DNA from: Cyprinodon diabolis
Lineage: Eukaryota; Chordata; Actinopteri; Cyprinodontiformes; Cyprinodontidae
NCBI GenBank assembly: GCA_030533445.1
Contig: CM060082.1
Location: 34,677,817-34,741,816, forward strand
Length of the DNA: 64,000 nucleotides
Direction of reading: 5' to 3'
Below the pieces are notes generated by a model. The model did not search any database. It saw only the letters and a program-made list of their open reading frames with translations, and was not told the origin of the DNA. The translations under genes were made by a program, and so were the position numbers. Shown here one piece after another: positions 1 through 11,561 of the stretch (within the stretch, counting starts at the first letter, position 1; each line of letters begins with the position of its first letter).

Positions 1-684
1 AAAGAATTTTTCAGATATCTTTTACGGTTTTTGCTCAGCAGTCGTTTGTTCGGAGGGTAAGCACCTGGAAGCTAGCTGACAGTTAGCTTCTGCAGCAGCC
101 TGCTAGAGTGCAGCTGCTGAAATCTTAGTGTGAGGCGGCCATTTTTTTAAGATCAAACATCTTATTCTCGCCCTCACGGCCACATATTTGGAGCTACAGT
201 CACCATTTTTGGTCAGTTTGTAGACTGAAACCTCTGGACTCACACAATGTCTTCGGAATTACGGTAGGATTAATACTTTTCCTTAAAAACCCTCCAGACC
301 AACCTAAAGTCGATGAGTTTCAGCCTTTCTCCATTCTTTTTGAGCTGAAGATGGGAGAGAAACGAATCAGACTATGTGTTTTCAAGTCGTCATAAATATT
401 GTTCTGAATGACACACATACACCAAAGTTGGTATACTTGGAGTCGAAGGATTGCTGATGCTCATGGTGAAAATGTTTTTTGAATAACTCATACGGTTTTT
501 GATCAGTAGTCGTTTGTTTTCGTTGCCGTTCTTCCCATACAAAAAAGCCTGGGAAGAAGAAACCAATAGTGAGTGCAGCTGTTGTCTGTGTCAGTGAGAG
601 GCTCGTTAAGCGTTGTCAAGGTTACCAAGCTTCAAACAGATTTTACCTCTGCTGTTTTAAACAGCACATATTAATCTAATGGAG

Positions 685-1400
685 GGTGAAAGGACTGATT
701 TAACATTGGGAAATGGATACTATATGACTGCTGTCCATGACACTTCCCTTGCCACTCAGCACTGATAGACTTTCAAAATAAGACTCCAGGGACCCTACAA
801 AATAAAAGCCTCTATATTTTTTACATATATTTATTGCCCTATATGGCTCAATATTATGACCCAAACTCAACCCCGTTTTAGAGAATAGACTCTAGGAGAC
901 TGTTTAAAACACACCCTATAGCAAATTTCAAAATAAAAGCCTCCCATTTCCGCTTCATCTACTGCCCTAATAACATGGAAAAAGAGTGATTTAACGATTG
1001 GAAAGTAATCAACTATCATTGACGGGTCTGAACATTTTCTATAAACACAACTCTGTTGGACTTTCAAAATAAGACTCCAGCGACCCTACAAAATAAAAGC
1101 CTCTAGATTATACTAATGCATTAATTGATGCAAATGGCTCAACATTATGACCCAAACTCTTCCAGGTTGTTTTTATTAGACTCTAGTGACCTTTTCAAAA
1201 CACACCCAGAGCAAATTTCACAATAAAAGTCTCCCATTTACTCTGTAATACAGCAACTATTCACCTAATAACATGGAAAACCAGTGATTTAACATTTGGA
1301 AATTGATTCTATATAACTGCTGGGCATGACCCATCTTTAGATGCACTTCCATGATAGACTTTCAAAATAAGACTCCAGGGACTCTACAGAATAAAAGCCT
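685..1400. repeat. Nested 290-300 bp AATAAA-rich modules (shown in unit 0)
   Basis: 'gactttcaaaataagact' occurs at 768, 1059 and 1357, steps of 291 and 298 bp. Within each module the phrase 'caaaataaaagcctc' and its variants recur at half-steps (799, 929, 1089, 1219, 1387), so the module is itself a dimer of about 145 bp. Each half carries an AATAAA hexamer in the + direction. The arrangement repeats in all units. No coding content is seen. Confidence 0.82.
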
Positions 1401-1440
1401 CTTCCTTATACACACTCATACATTCTGGCATATTGCTCAT

Positions 1441-1660
1441 TGCCATTTGTAATTTCATCACTGCAATGGCTCTTAGAAGGCGGGCAGAGCCCGCCATTGG
1501 TGATTTCATCACTGCAATGGCTCTTAGAAGGCGGGCGGAGCCCGCCATTGGTGATTTCATCACTGCAATGGCTCTTAGCAGGCGGGCAGAGCCCGCCATT
1601 GGTGATTTTTTTCATCGCTGCAAGGGCTCCTAGCAGGCGGGCGGAGCCCACCAACTGAGC
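1441..1660. repeat. 51-bp hairpin minisatellite (unit 0)
   Basis: The repeat contains 'tgatttcatcactgcaatgg' and 'ctcttag', then a perfect inverted repeat GGCGGGC-NNN-GCCCGCC. Hairpins start at 1479, 1530 and 1581, exactly 51 bp apart, with a fourth at 1636. Sequence differences among copies fall mainly in the three-base loop (AGA, GGA, GAA, ATA), leaving both arms intact. Because 51 is a multiple of three, all six frames stay open and give false 17-residue repeat ORFs on both strands. Confidence 0.9.
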
Positions 1661-1826
1661 TTTACCCACTGCGGTTCAATATGGACAACCCATATTACCC
1701 TTTTGCATCATACGCTGTGCACGTCTATTTCCCAGATTTCAGCACAAGTGGCACACAGCTCTCTTTGCCCATGACCTAGCCCTCTTTCCTTCCCTCAGCA
1801 GCCCTCAAAGGCGTAAGCAGTTGGTC

Positions 1827-1880
1827 TGGGGAGCCCCGACATCACTTGCCAGGGCCGTATTGGCCCTGTTCCCCAGACGG
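1827..1880. repeat. Long-stem palindrome in each unit (shown in unit 0)
   Basis: GTCTGGGGAGCC at 1825 is almost perfectly complementary to GGTTCCCCAGAC in most units (11 of 12 bases; unit 0 has 'tgttccccagac' at 1867). The loop contains a smaller GGGCC/GGCCC inverted repeat around 'gtatt'. Together with the 51-bp hairpins and the terminal hairpin, this makes the last 500 bp of each unit unusually rich in potential cruciforms. Confidence 0.7.
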
Positions 1881-1894
1881 GCAGTAGGTGGCCC
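1881..1894 (+). promoter_or_regulatory. CTCF-like core motif, once per array unit
   Basis: The 14-mer GCAGTAGGTGGCCC fits 12 of 14 positions of the published vertebrate CTCF core CCASYAGRKGGCRS; the first C and the penultimate R differ. Identical words lie at 5259, 8351, 11519, 14690, 17979, 21069, 24306 and 27474, so all nine units have it, in the same orientation, about 3.1-3.4 kb apart. What is seen is the word and its conservation; binding is inferred. It abuts a C-tract and the terminal hairpin, so it could also just be part of the palindromic block. Confidence 0.4.
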
Positions 1895-1925
1895 CCCTCA
1901 AAATTTCTTTAGAAATTTTCTAGTT

Positions 1926-2132
1926 GGGGGGCCACATGCCGAAGGCATGGCCCACCTACTACTATTGCACATATTTATTCCGCGTATTATTATTGGGGGG
2001 CCACATGCCGAAGGCATGGCCCACCTACTACTATTGCACATATTTATTCCGCGTATTATTATTGGGGGGCCACATGCCGAAGGCATGGCCCACCTACTAC
2101 TATTGCACATATTTATTCCGCGTATTATTATT
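1926..2132. repeat. 69-bp palindromic minisatellite, three copies (unit 1)
   Basis: Copies begin with GGGGGGCC at 1926, 1995 and 2064. Each contains the hairpin CATGCC-GAA-GGCATG, embedded in a longer imperfect palindrome (GGGCC ... GGCCC), then 'cacctactactattgcac' and an (ATT)n tail. It occurs only directly after the terminal CTAGTT and only in units 1, 5 and 7 (3, 2 and 1 copies). Units without it have only (ATT)n at this junction. Confidence 0.92.
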
Positions 2133-2203
2133 ATTATTATAATTCTCCCGTATACCCAAAACTTCGGCACGTAACTAGTCCCGCACGGTTTGGCGGATCG
2201 GGC

Positions 2204-3890
2204 CCAAAGTTGGCACACGCGTCGGGACCAATGGGGTGATGTGTGCTTGTATAAAACTTTCTCATTAGTCCGAAGGTTTGCGAATTATTAGCGAAAACGT
2301 CGCAAAAAAATCCCATAGGAAATGAATGGGGAGAGGAAAAAAAAAGCATAAAAAACAGCACTTCACTGTGTCGGCATACATTCACCTAGAAAAACAGTTT
2401 GAAGCTCAGTTTGTAGATAAATCCTTCGTCTATTTAAAACTGAAGACGGTATGTTGATAACTGCTACGGTTTTTGTATAATCAGACCTCAAGCGCCACAA
2501 AGTTTTAGCAAAATCCAGCCTGCTAGAGTGGAGCAACTGAAAAGCTAGAGTGTGAGGCAGGCGTTTTTTAAACACAAAAAAACATTTTAAACTCGCCCTC
2601 ACGGCCACATATTTATAGCTAGAGTCACCATTTTTGGTCAGTTTGTAGACTGAAATCTCTGGACCCACACAATATCTTCGGAATTACGGTAGGATTAATA
2701 CTTTTCCTTAAAAACCCTCCAGACTGACCTAAAGTCGATGAAAATCAGAGCCGTTTTTCATTGGTTTTGGAGCAGAAGAGGGGAGAAAAACGAATCAGAC
2801 TATGTGTTTTAAACTCGTCATAAATATTTTTCTGAATGACACACATACACCAAAGTTGGCATAGTTGGAGTCGAAGGATGGCTGACGCTCACGGTGAAAA
2901 AATATTTTGAATAACTCATACGGTTTTTGCTCAGCAGTCGTTTGTTCGGAGGACATTTTAAGCAGCTGAAAGCTGGGGGAGAGTGTCCTGCTGCAGCTAG
3001 CTCAATTAGAAGATCAGGTGTGACAAAACGTTTTTTCTTTTTCTTTCTCTTCCCATTCAGGTTGTAGATGACCTACAGCCATGAAAGTTACTCCAATTGA
3101 AGACAAGATATAGCTGTCGCTTAGATAAAAATAATTTTTCAGATACCTTTTACGGTTTTTACTCAGCAGTCGTTTGTTCGGAGGGGTGCTTTAGCAGCTA
3201 AAAGGTGAGTGAGAGTGAGGTCCTGCAGTTCAAACAAAGGGAGGAGCAGGTGGGCCAACCATTTTGTTTGTGCTTCGTTTTGGGTTGTGAAAGACCTACA
3301 GACATGAAGGTTACCCCAGTCTGAGACAAAGGATAGATGTTGCTTTCACTGAAAGAATTTTTCAGATATCTTTTACGGTTTTTGCTCAGCAGTCGTTTGT
3401 TCGGAGGGTAAGCACCTGGAAGCTAGCTGACAGTTAGCTTCTGCAGCAGCCTGCTAGAGTGCAGCTGCTGAAATCTTAGTGTGAGGCGGCCATTCTTTTA
3501 AGATCAAACATCTTATTCTCGCCCTCACGGCCACATATTTGGAGCTACAGTCACCATTTTTGGTCAGTTTGTAGACTGAAACCTCTGGACTCACACAATG
3601 TCTTCGGAATTACGGTAGGATTAATACTTTTCCTTAAAAACCGTCCAGACCAACCTAAAGTCGATGAGAGTTTCAGCCTTTCTCTATTCTTTTTGAGCTG
3701 AAGATGGGAGAGAAACGAATCAGACTATGTGTTTTCAACTCGTCATAAATATTTTTCTGAATGACACACATACACCAAAGTTGGTATAGTTGGAGTTGAA
3801 GGATTGCTGATGCTCATGGTGAAAATGTTTTTTGAATAACTCATACGGTTTTTGATCAGTAGTCGTTTGTTCGGTGCCGTTCTTCCCATA
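2204..3890. repeat. Nested ~230-bp modules inside the unit (shown in unit 1)
   Basis: The word 'acggt' with related context falls at 2466, 2686, 2919, 3150, 3376, 3612 and 3845, at steps of 220-236 bp. A more diverged copy lies near 2270 ('ccgaaggtttgcgaattat', preceded by 'caaagttggcacacgcg', which resembles 'caaagttggcatagttgg' at 2851). Two-module blocks at about 2515-2960 and 3445-3890 are clearly duplicates of each other, about 930 bp apart. They share 'gccctcacggccacatatt', 'ttggtcagtttgtagact' and 'cacacatacaccaaagttgg'. The same layout recurs in every unit. The unit was therefore built by serial tandem duplication of one ~230-bp module before the 3-kb unit itself was amplified. Confidence 0.85.
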
Positions 3891-4790
3891 CAAAAAAGCC
3901 TGGGAAGAAGAAACCAATAGTGAGTGCAGCTGTTGTCTGTGTCAGTGAGAGGCTCGTTAAGCGTTGTCAAGGTTACCAAGCTTCAAACAGATTTTACCTC
4001 TGCTGTTTTAAACAGCACATATTAATCTAATGGAGGGTGAAAGGACTGATTTAACATTGGGAAATGGATACTATATGACTGCTGTCCATGACACTTCCCT
4101 TGCCACTCAGCACTGATAGACTTTCAAAATAAGACTCCAGGGACCCTACAAAATAAAAGCCTCTATATTTTTTACATATATTTATTGCCCTATATGGCTC
4201 AACATTATGACCCAAACTCAACCCCGTTTTAGAGAATAGACTCTAGGAGACTGTTTAAAACACACCCTGTAGCAAATTTCAAAATAAAAGCCTCCCATTT
4301 CCGCTTCATCTACTGCCCTAATAACATGGAAAAAGAGTGATTTAACGATTGGAAAGTAATCAACTATCATTGACGGGTCTGAACATTTTCTATAAACACA
4401 ACTCTGTTGGACTTTCAAAATAAGACTCCAGGGACCCTACAAAATAAAAGCCTCTAGATTATACTAATGCATTAATTGATGCAAATGGCTCAACATTATG
4501 ACCCAAACTCTTCCAGGTTGTTTTTATTAGACTCTAGTGACCTTTTCAAAACACACCCAGAGCAAATTTCACAATAAAAGTCTCCCATTTACTCTGTAAT
4601 ACAGCAACTATTCACCTAATAACATGGAAAACCAGTGATTTAACATTTGGAAATGGATTCTATATCACTGCTGGGCGTGACCCATCTTTTGATGCACATT
4701 CATGATAGACTTTCAAAATAAGACTACAAGGACTCTACAGAATAAAAGCCTCTTCCTTATACACACTCATACATTCTGGCATATTGCTCA

Positions 4791-5035
4791 TTGCCATTGG
4801 TGATTTCATCACTGCAATGGCTCTTAGAAGGCGGGCGGAGCCCGCCAATGGTAACAGGCGGGCGGAGCCCGCCAAAGGTGATTACATCACTGCAATGGCT
4901 CTTAGCAGGCGGGCGGAGCCCGCCATTGGTGATTTCATCACTGCAATGGCTCTTAGAAGGCGGGCAGAGCCCGCCATTGGTGATTTTTTTCTTCACTGAG
5001 ATGGCTCCTAGCAGGCGGGCGAAGCCCGCCAACTG
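4791..5035. repeat. 51-bp hairpin minisatellite (unit 1, five hairpins)
   Basis: Hairpins GGCGGGC-NNN-GCCCGCC occupy 4830-4846, 4857-4873, 4918-4934, 4969-4985 and 5014-5030. Two of them are separated by only 10 bp ('aatggtaaca'), a compressed variant shared with units 3, 4, 5, 7 and 8 and absent from B-type units. Confidence 0.9.
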
Positions 5036-5301
5036 GGCTTTACCCACTGTGTTTCAATATGGACAACCCATATTACCCTTGTGCATCATACGCTGTGCAC
5101 GTCTATTTCCCAGATTTCAGCACAAGTGGCACACAGCTCTCTTTGCCCATGAACTTGCCCTCTTTCCTTCCCTCAGCAGCCCTCAAAGGCGTAAGCAGTT
5201 GGTCTGGGGAGCCCCGACGTCACTTGCCAGGGCCGTATTGGCCCGGTTCCCCAGACGGGCAGTAGGTGGCCCCCCTCAAAATTTCTTTAGAAATTTTCTA
5301 G

Positions 5302-8300
5302 TTATTATTATAATTCTCCCGTATACCCAAAACTTCGGCGCGTAACTAGTCCCGCACGGTTTGGCGGATCGGGCCCAAAGTTGGCACACGCGTCGGGACC
5401 AATGGGGTGATGTGTGCTTGTATAAAACTTTCTCATTAGTCCGAAGGTTTGCGAATTATTAGCGAAAACGTCGCAAAAAAATCCCATAGGAAATGAATGG
5501 GGAGAGGAAAAAAAAAGCATAAAAAACAGCACTTCACTGTGTCGGCATACATTCACCTAGAAAAACAGTTTGAAGCTCAGTTTGTAGATAAATCCTTCGT
5601 CTATTTAAAACTGAAGACGGTATGTTGATAACTGCTACGGTTTTTGTATAATCAGACCTCAAGCGCCACAAAGTTTTAGCAAAATCCAGCCTGCTAGAGT
5701 GGAGCAACTGAAAAGCTAGAGTGTGAGGCAGGCGTTTTTTAAACACAAAAAAACATTTTAAACTCGCCCTCACGGCCACATATTTATAGCTAGAGTCACC
5801 ATTTTTGGTCAGTTTGTAGACTGAAATCTCTGGACCCACACAATATCTTCGGAATTACGGTAGGATTAATACTTTTCCTTAAAAACCCTCCAGACCGACC
5901 TAAAGTCGATGAAAATCAGAGCCGTTTTTCATTGGTTTTGGAGCAGAAGAGGGGAGAAAAACGAATCCGACTATGTGTTTTAAACTCGTCATAAATATTT
6001 TTCTGAATGACACACATACACCAAAGTTGGCATAGTTGGAGTCGAAGGATGTCTGACGCTCACGGTGAAAAAATTTTTTGAATAACTCATACGGTTTTTG
6101 CTCAGCAGTCGTTTGTTCGGAGGACATTTTAAGCACCTGAAAGCTGAGTGACAGTGACCTGCTGCAGCTAGCTCAATTAGAAGCTTAGGTGTGATGAAAC
6201 GTTTTTTCTTTTTCTTTCTCTTCCCATTCAGTTTGTAGATGACCTACAGCCATGAAAGTTACTCCAATTGAAGACAAGATATAGCTGTCGCTTAGATAAA
6301 AAGAATTTTTCAGACAACTTTTATGGTTTTTACTCAGCAGTCGTTTGTTCGGAGGGGTGCTTTAGCAGCTAAAAGGTGAGTGAGAGTGAGGTCCTGCAGT
6401 TCAAACAAAGGGAGGAGCAGGTGGGCCAACCATTTTGTTTGTGCTTCGTTTTGGGTTGTGAAAGACCTACAGACATGAAGGTTACCCCAGTCTGAGACAA
6501 AGGATAGATGTTGCTTTCACTGAAAGAATTTTTCAGATATCTTTTACGGTTTTTGCTCAGCAGTCGTTTGTTCGGAGGGTAAGCACCTGGAAGCTAGCTG
6601 ACAGTTAGCTTCTGCAGCAGCCTGCTAGAGTGCAGCTGCTGAAATCTTAGTGTGAGGCGGCCATTTTTTTAAGATCAAACATCTTATTCTCGCCCTCACG
6701 GCCACATATTTGGAGCTACAGTCACCATTTTTGGTCAGTTTGTAGACTGAAACCTCTGGACTCACACAATGTCTTCGGAATTACGGTAGGATTAATACTT
6801 TTCCTTAAAAACCCTCCAGACCAACCTAAAGTCGATGAGTTTCAGCCTTTCTCCATTCTTTTTGAGCTGAAGATGGGAGAGAAACGAATCAGACTATGTG
6901 TTTTCAAGTCGTCATAAATATTGTTCTGAATGACACACATACACCAAAGTTGGTATACTTGGAGTCGAAGGATTGCTGATGCTCATGGTGAAAATGTTTT
7001 TTGAATAACTCATACGGTTTTTGATCAGTAGTCGTTTGTTTTCGTTGCCGTTCTTCCCATACAAAAAAGCCTGGGAAGAAGAAACCAATAGTGAGTGCAG
7101 CTGTTGTCTGTGTCAGTGAGAGGCTCGTTAAGCGTTGTCAAGGTTACCAAGCTTCAAACAGATTTTACCTCTGCTGTTTTAAACAGCACATATTAATCTA
7201 ATGGAGGGTGAAAGGACTGATTTAACATTGGGAAATGGATACTATATGACTGCTGTCCATGACACTTCCCTTGCCACTCAGCACTGATAGACTTTCAAAA
7301 TAAGACTCCAGGGACCCTACAAAATAAAAGCCTCTATATTTTTTACATATATTTATTGCCCTATATGGCTCAATATTATGACCCAAACTCAACCCCGTTT
7401 TAGAGAATAGACTCTAGGAGACTGTTTAAAACACACCCTATAGCAAATTTCAAAATAAAAGCCTCCCATTTCCGCTTCATCTACTGCCCTAATAACATGG
7501 AAAAAGAGTGATTTAACGATTGGAAAGTAATCAACTATCATTGACGGGTCTGAACATTTTCTATAAACACAACTCTGTTGGACTTTCAAAATAAGACTCC
7601 AGCGACCCTACAAAATAAAAGCCTCTAGATTATACTAATGCATTAATTGATGCAAATGGCTCAACATTATGACCCAAACTCTTCCAGGTTGTTTTTATTA
7701 GACTCTAGTGACCTTTTCAAAACACACCCAGAGCAAATTTCACAATAAAAGTCTCCCATTTACTCTGTAATACAGCAACTATTCACCTAATAACATGGAA
7801 AACCAGTGATTTAACATTTGGAAATTGATTCTATATAACTGCTGGGCATGACCCATCTTTAGATGCACTTCCATGATAGACTTTCAAAATAAGACTCCAG
7901 GGACTCTACAGAATAAAAGCCTCTTCCTTATACACACTCATACATTCTGGCATATTGCTCATTGCCATTTGTAATTTCATCACTGCAATGGCTCTTAGAA
8001 GGCGGGCGGAGCCCGCCATTGGTGATTTCATCACTGCAATGGCTCTTAGAAGGCGGGCAGAGCCCGCCATTGGTGATTTTTTTCTTCACTGAGATGGCTC
8101 CTAGCAGGCGGGCGAAGCCCGCCAACTGGGCTTTACCCACTGTGTTTCAATATGGACAACCCATATTACCCTTGTGCATCATACGCTGTGCACGTCTATT
8201 TCCCAGATGTCAGCACAAGTGGCACACAGCTCTCTTTGCCCATGAACTTGCCCTCTTTCCTTCCTCAGCAGCCCTCAAAGGCGTAAGCAGTTGGTCTGGG

Positions 8301-8393
8301 GAGCCCCGACGTCACTTGCCAGGGCCGTATTGGCCCGGTTCCCAAGACGGGCAGTAGGTGGCCCCCCTCAAAATTTCTTTAGAAATTTTCTAG
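5302..8393. repeat. Array unit 2 (3092 bp, subfamily B)
   Basis: Subfamily B markers are 'ggatgtctgacg' near 6047, 'gatgagtttcag' near 6835, 'ttcaagtcgtc' near 6903 and 'gttttcgttgccg'. There is no 69-bp minisatellite, and the left end is (ATT)n directly after CTAGTT. Only two full 51-bp repeats are present before the terminal gaa-loop hairpin. It is most like unit 6 and partial unit 0. Confidence 0.93.
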
Positions 8394-11300
8394 TTATTAT
8401 AATTCTCCCGTATACCCAAAACTTCGGCGCGTAACTAGTCCCGCACGGTTTGGCGGATCGGGCCCAAAGTTGGCACACGCGTCGGGACCAATGGGGTGAT
8501 GTGTGCTTGTATAAAACTTTCTCATTAGTCCGAAGGTTTGCGAATTATTAGCGAAAACGTCGCAAAAAAATCCCATAGGAAATGAATGGGGAGAGGAAAA
8601 AAAAAGCATAAAAAACAGCACTTCACTGTGTCGGCATACATTCACCTAGAAAAACAGTTTGAAGCTCAGTTTGTAGATAAATCCTTCGTCTATTTAAAAC
8701 TGAAGACGGTATGTTGATAACTGCTACGGTTTTTGTATAATCAGACCTCAAGCGCCACAAAGTTTTAGCAAAATCCAGCCTGCTAGAGTGGAGCAACTGA
8801 AAAGCTAGAGTGTGAGGCAGGCGTTTTTTAAACACAAAAAAACATTTTAAACTCGCCCTCACGGCCACATATTTATAGCTAGAGTCACCATTTTTGGTCA
8901 GTTTGTAGACTGAAATCTCTGGACCCACACAATATCTTCGGAATTACGGTAGGATTAATACTTTTCCTTAAAAACCCTCCAGACCGACCTAAAGTCGATG
9001 AAAATCAGAGCCGTTTTTCATTGGTTTTGGAGCAGAAGAGGGGAGAAAAACGAATCCGACTATGTGTTTTAAACTCGTCATAAATATTTTTCTGAATGAC
9101 ACACATACACCAAAGTTGGCATAGTTGGAGTCGAAGGATGACTGACGCTCACGGTGAAAAAATTTTTTGAATAACTCATACGGTTTTTGCTCAGCAGTCG
9201 TTTGTTCGGAGGACATTTTAAGCACCTGAAAGCTGAGTGACAGTGACCTGCTGCAGCTAGCTCAATTAGAAGCTTAGGTGTGATGAAACGTTTTTTCTTT
9301 TTCTTTCTCTTCCCATTCAGTTTGTAGATGACCTACAGCCATGAAAGTTACTCCAATTGAAGACAAGATATAGCTGTCGCTTAGATAAAAAGAATTTTTC
9401 AGATACCTTTTACGGTTTTTACTCAGCAGTCGTTTGTTCGGAGGGGTGCTTTAGCAGCTAAAAGGTGAGTGAGAGTGAGGTCCTGCAGTTCAAACAAAGG
9501 GAGGAGCAGGTGGGCCAACCATTTTGTTTGTGCTTCGTTTTGGGTTGTGAAAGACCTACAGACATGAAGGTTACCCCAGTCTGAGACAAAGGATAGATGT
9601 TGCTTTCACTGAAAGAATTTTTCAGATATCTTTTACGGTTTTTGCTCAGCAGTCGTTTGTTCGGAGGGTAAGCACCTGGAAGCTAGCTGACAGTTAGCTT
9701 CTGCAGCAGCCTGCTAGAGTGCAGCTGCTGAAATCTTAGTGTGAGGCGGCCATTTTTTAAGATCAAACATCTTATTCTCGCCCTCACGGCCACATATTTG
9801 GAGCTACAGTCACCATTTTTGGTCAGTTTGTAGACTGAAACCTCTGGACTCACACAATGTCTTCGGAATTACGGTAGGATTAATACTTTGCCTTAAAAAC
9901 CCTCCAGACCAACCTAAAGTGGATGAGAGTTTCAGCCTTTCTCCATTCTTTTTGAGCTGAAGATGGGAGAAAAACGAATCAGACTATGTGTTTTCAACTC
10001 GTCATAAATATTTTTCTGAATGACACACATACACCAAAGTTGGTATAGTTGGAGTCGAAGGATTGCTGATGCTCATGGTGAAAATGTTTTTTGAATAACT
10101 CATACGGTTTTTGATCAGTAGTCGTTTGTTCGGTGCCGTTCTTCCCATACAAAAAAGCCTGGGAAGAAGAAACCAATAGTGAGTGCAGCTGTTGTCTGTG
10201 TCAGTGAGAGGCTCGTTAAGCGTTGTCAAGGTTACCAAGCTTCAAACAGATTTTACCTCTGCTGTTTTAAACAGCACATATTAATCTAATGGAGGGTGAA
10301 AGGACTGATTTAACATTGGGAAATGGATACTATATGACTGCTGTACATGACACTTCCCTTGCCACTCAGCACTGATAGACTTTCAAAATAAGACTCCAGG
10401 GACCCTACAAAATAAAAGCCTCTATATTTTTTACATATATTTATTGCTCTATATGGCTCAACATTATGACCCAAACTCAACCCCGTTTTAGAGAATAGAC
10501 TCTAGGAGACTGTTTAAAACACACCCTATAGCAAATTTCAAAATAAAAGCCTCCCATTTCCGCTTCATCTACTGCCCTAATAACATGGAAAAAGAGTGAT
10601 TTAACGATTGGAAAGTAATCAACTATCATTGACGGGTCTGAACATTTTCTATAAACACAACTCTGTTGGACTTTCAAAATAAGACTCCAGGGACCCTACA
10701 AAATAAAAGCCTCTAGATTATAGTAATGCATTAATTGATGCAAATGGCTCAACATTATGACCCAAACTCTTCCAGGTTGTTTTTATTAGACTCTAGTGAC
10801 CTTTTCAAAACACACCCCAGAGCAAATTTCACAATAAAAGTCTCCCATTTACTCTGTAATACAGCAACTATTCACCTAATAACATGGAAAACCAGTGATT
10901 TAACATTTGGAAATGGATTCTATATCACTGCTGGGCGTGACCCATCTTTTGATGCACATTCATGATAGACTTTCAAAATAAGACTACAAGGACTCTACAG
11001 AATAAAAGCCTCTTCCTTATACACACTCATACATTCTGGCATATTGCTCATTGCCATTGGTGATTTCATCACTGCAATGGCTCTTAGAAGGCGGGCGGAG
11101 CCCGCCAATGGTAACAGGCGGGCGGAGCCCGCCAAAGGTGATTACATCACTGCAATGGCTCTTAGCAGGCGGGCGGAGCCCGCCATTGGTGATTTCATCA
11201 CTGCAATGGCTCTTAGAAGGCGGGCAGAGCCCGCCATTGGTGATTTTTTTCTTCACTGAGATGGCTCCTAGCAGGCGGGCGAAGCCCGCCAACTGGGCTT

Positions 11301-11561
11301 TACCCACTGTGTTTCAATATGGACAACCCATATTACCCTTGTGCATCATACTCTGTGCACGTCTATTTCCCAGATTTCAGCACAAGTGGCACACAGCTCT
11401 CTTTGCCCATGAACTTGCCCTCTTTCCTTCCCTCAGCAGCCCTCAAAGGCGTAAGCAGTTGGTCTGGGGAGCCCCGACGTCACTTGCCAGGGCCGTATTG
11501 GCCCGGTTCCCCAGACGGGCAGTAGGTGGCCCCCCTCAAAATTTCTTTAGAAATTTTCTAG
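8394..11561. repeat. Array unit 3 (3168 bp, subfamily C)
   Basis: Subfamily C markers are 'ggatgactgacg' near 9137, 'tactttgcctt' near 9885, 'aaagtggatgagag' near 9916, 'ctgtacatgac' near 10342 and 'ttattgctctat' near 10441. There is no 69-bp minisatellite. The hairpin minisatellite has the five-copy arrangement of unit 1. It is most like unit 5. Confidence 0.93.

Larger units (their letters stand above)
1..1923. repeat. Array unit 0 (partial, subfamily B, right part only)
   Basis: This is the right-hand 1.9 kb of a unit cut by the window edge; position 1 corresponds to position 3352 of the next unit. It carries subfamily B markers: 'gatgagtttcag' near 313, 'ttcaagtcgtcataaat' near 381, 'gttttcgttgccg' near 516 and 'ttgattctatataactg' near 1303. 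Its 51-bp minisatellite has four hairpin copies (starts 1479, 1530, 1581, 1636). The last is damaged on one arm (CCCACC). The unit ends with the terminal hairpin and CTAG at 1923. Confidence 0.9.
1924..5301. repeat. Array unit 1 (3378 bp, subfamily A)
   Basis: This is the longest unit, lengthened by three copies of the 69-bp minisatellite at its left end (1926-2132). Subfamily A markers are 'ggatggctgacg' at 2876, 'agctgggggagagtg' near 2980, 'aaaataatttttcag' near 3127 and 'aaccgtccagac' near 3640. It has five 51-bp type hairpins, at 4830, 4857, 4918, 4969 and 5014. It is most like unit 4. Confidence 0.93.

Noticed and set aside
2240..2262. TATAAAA in each array unit as a possible promoter
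   Set aside because: A single AT-rich hexamer without initiator context or downstream ORF; not enough to claim.
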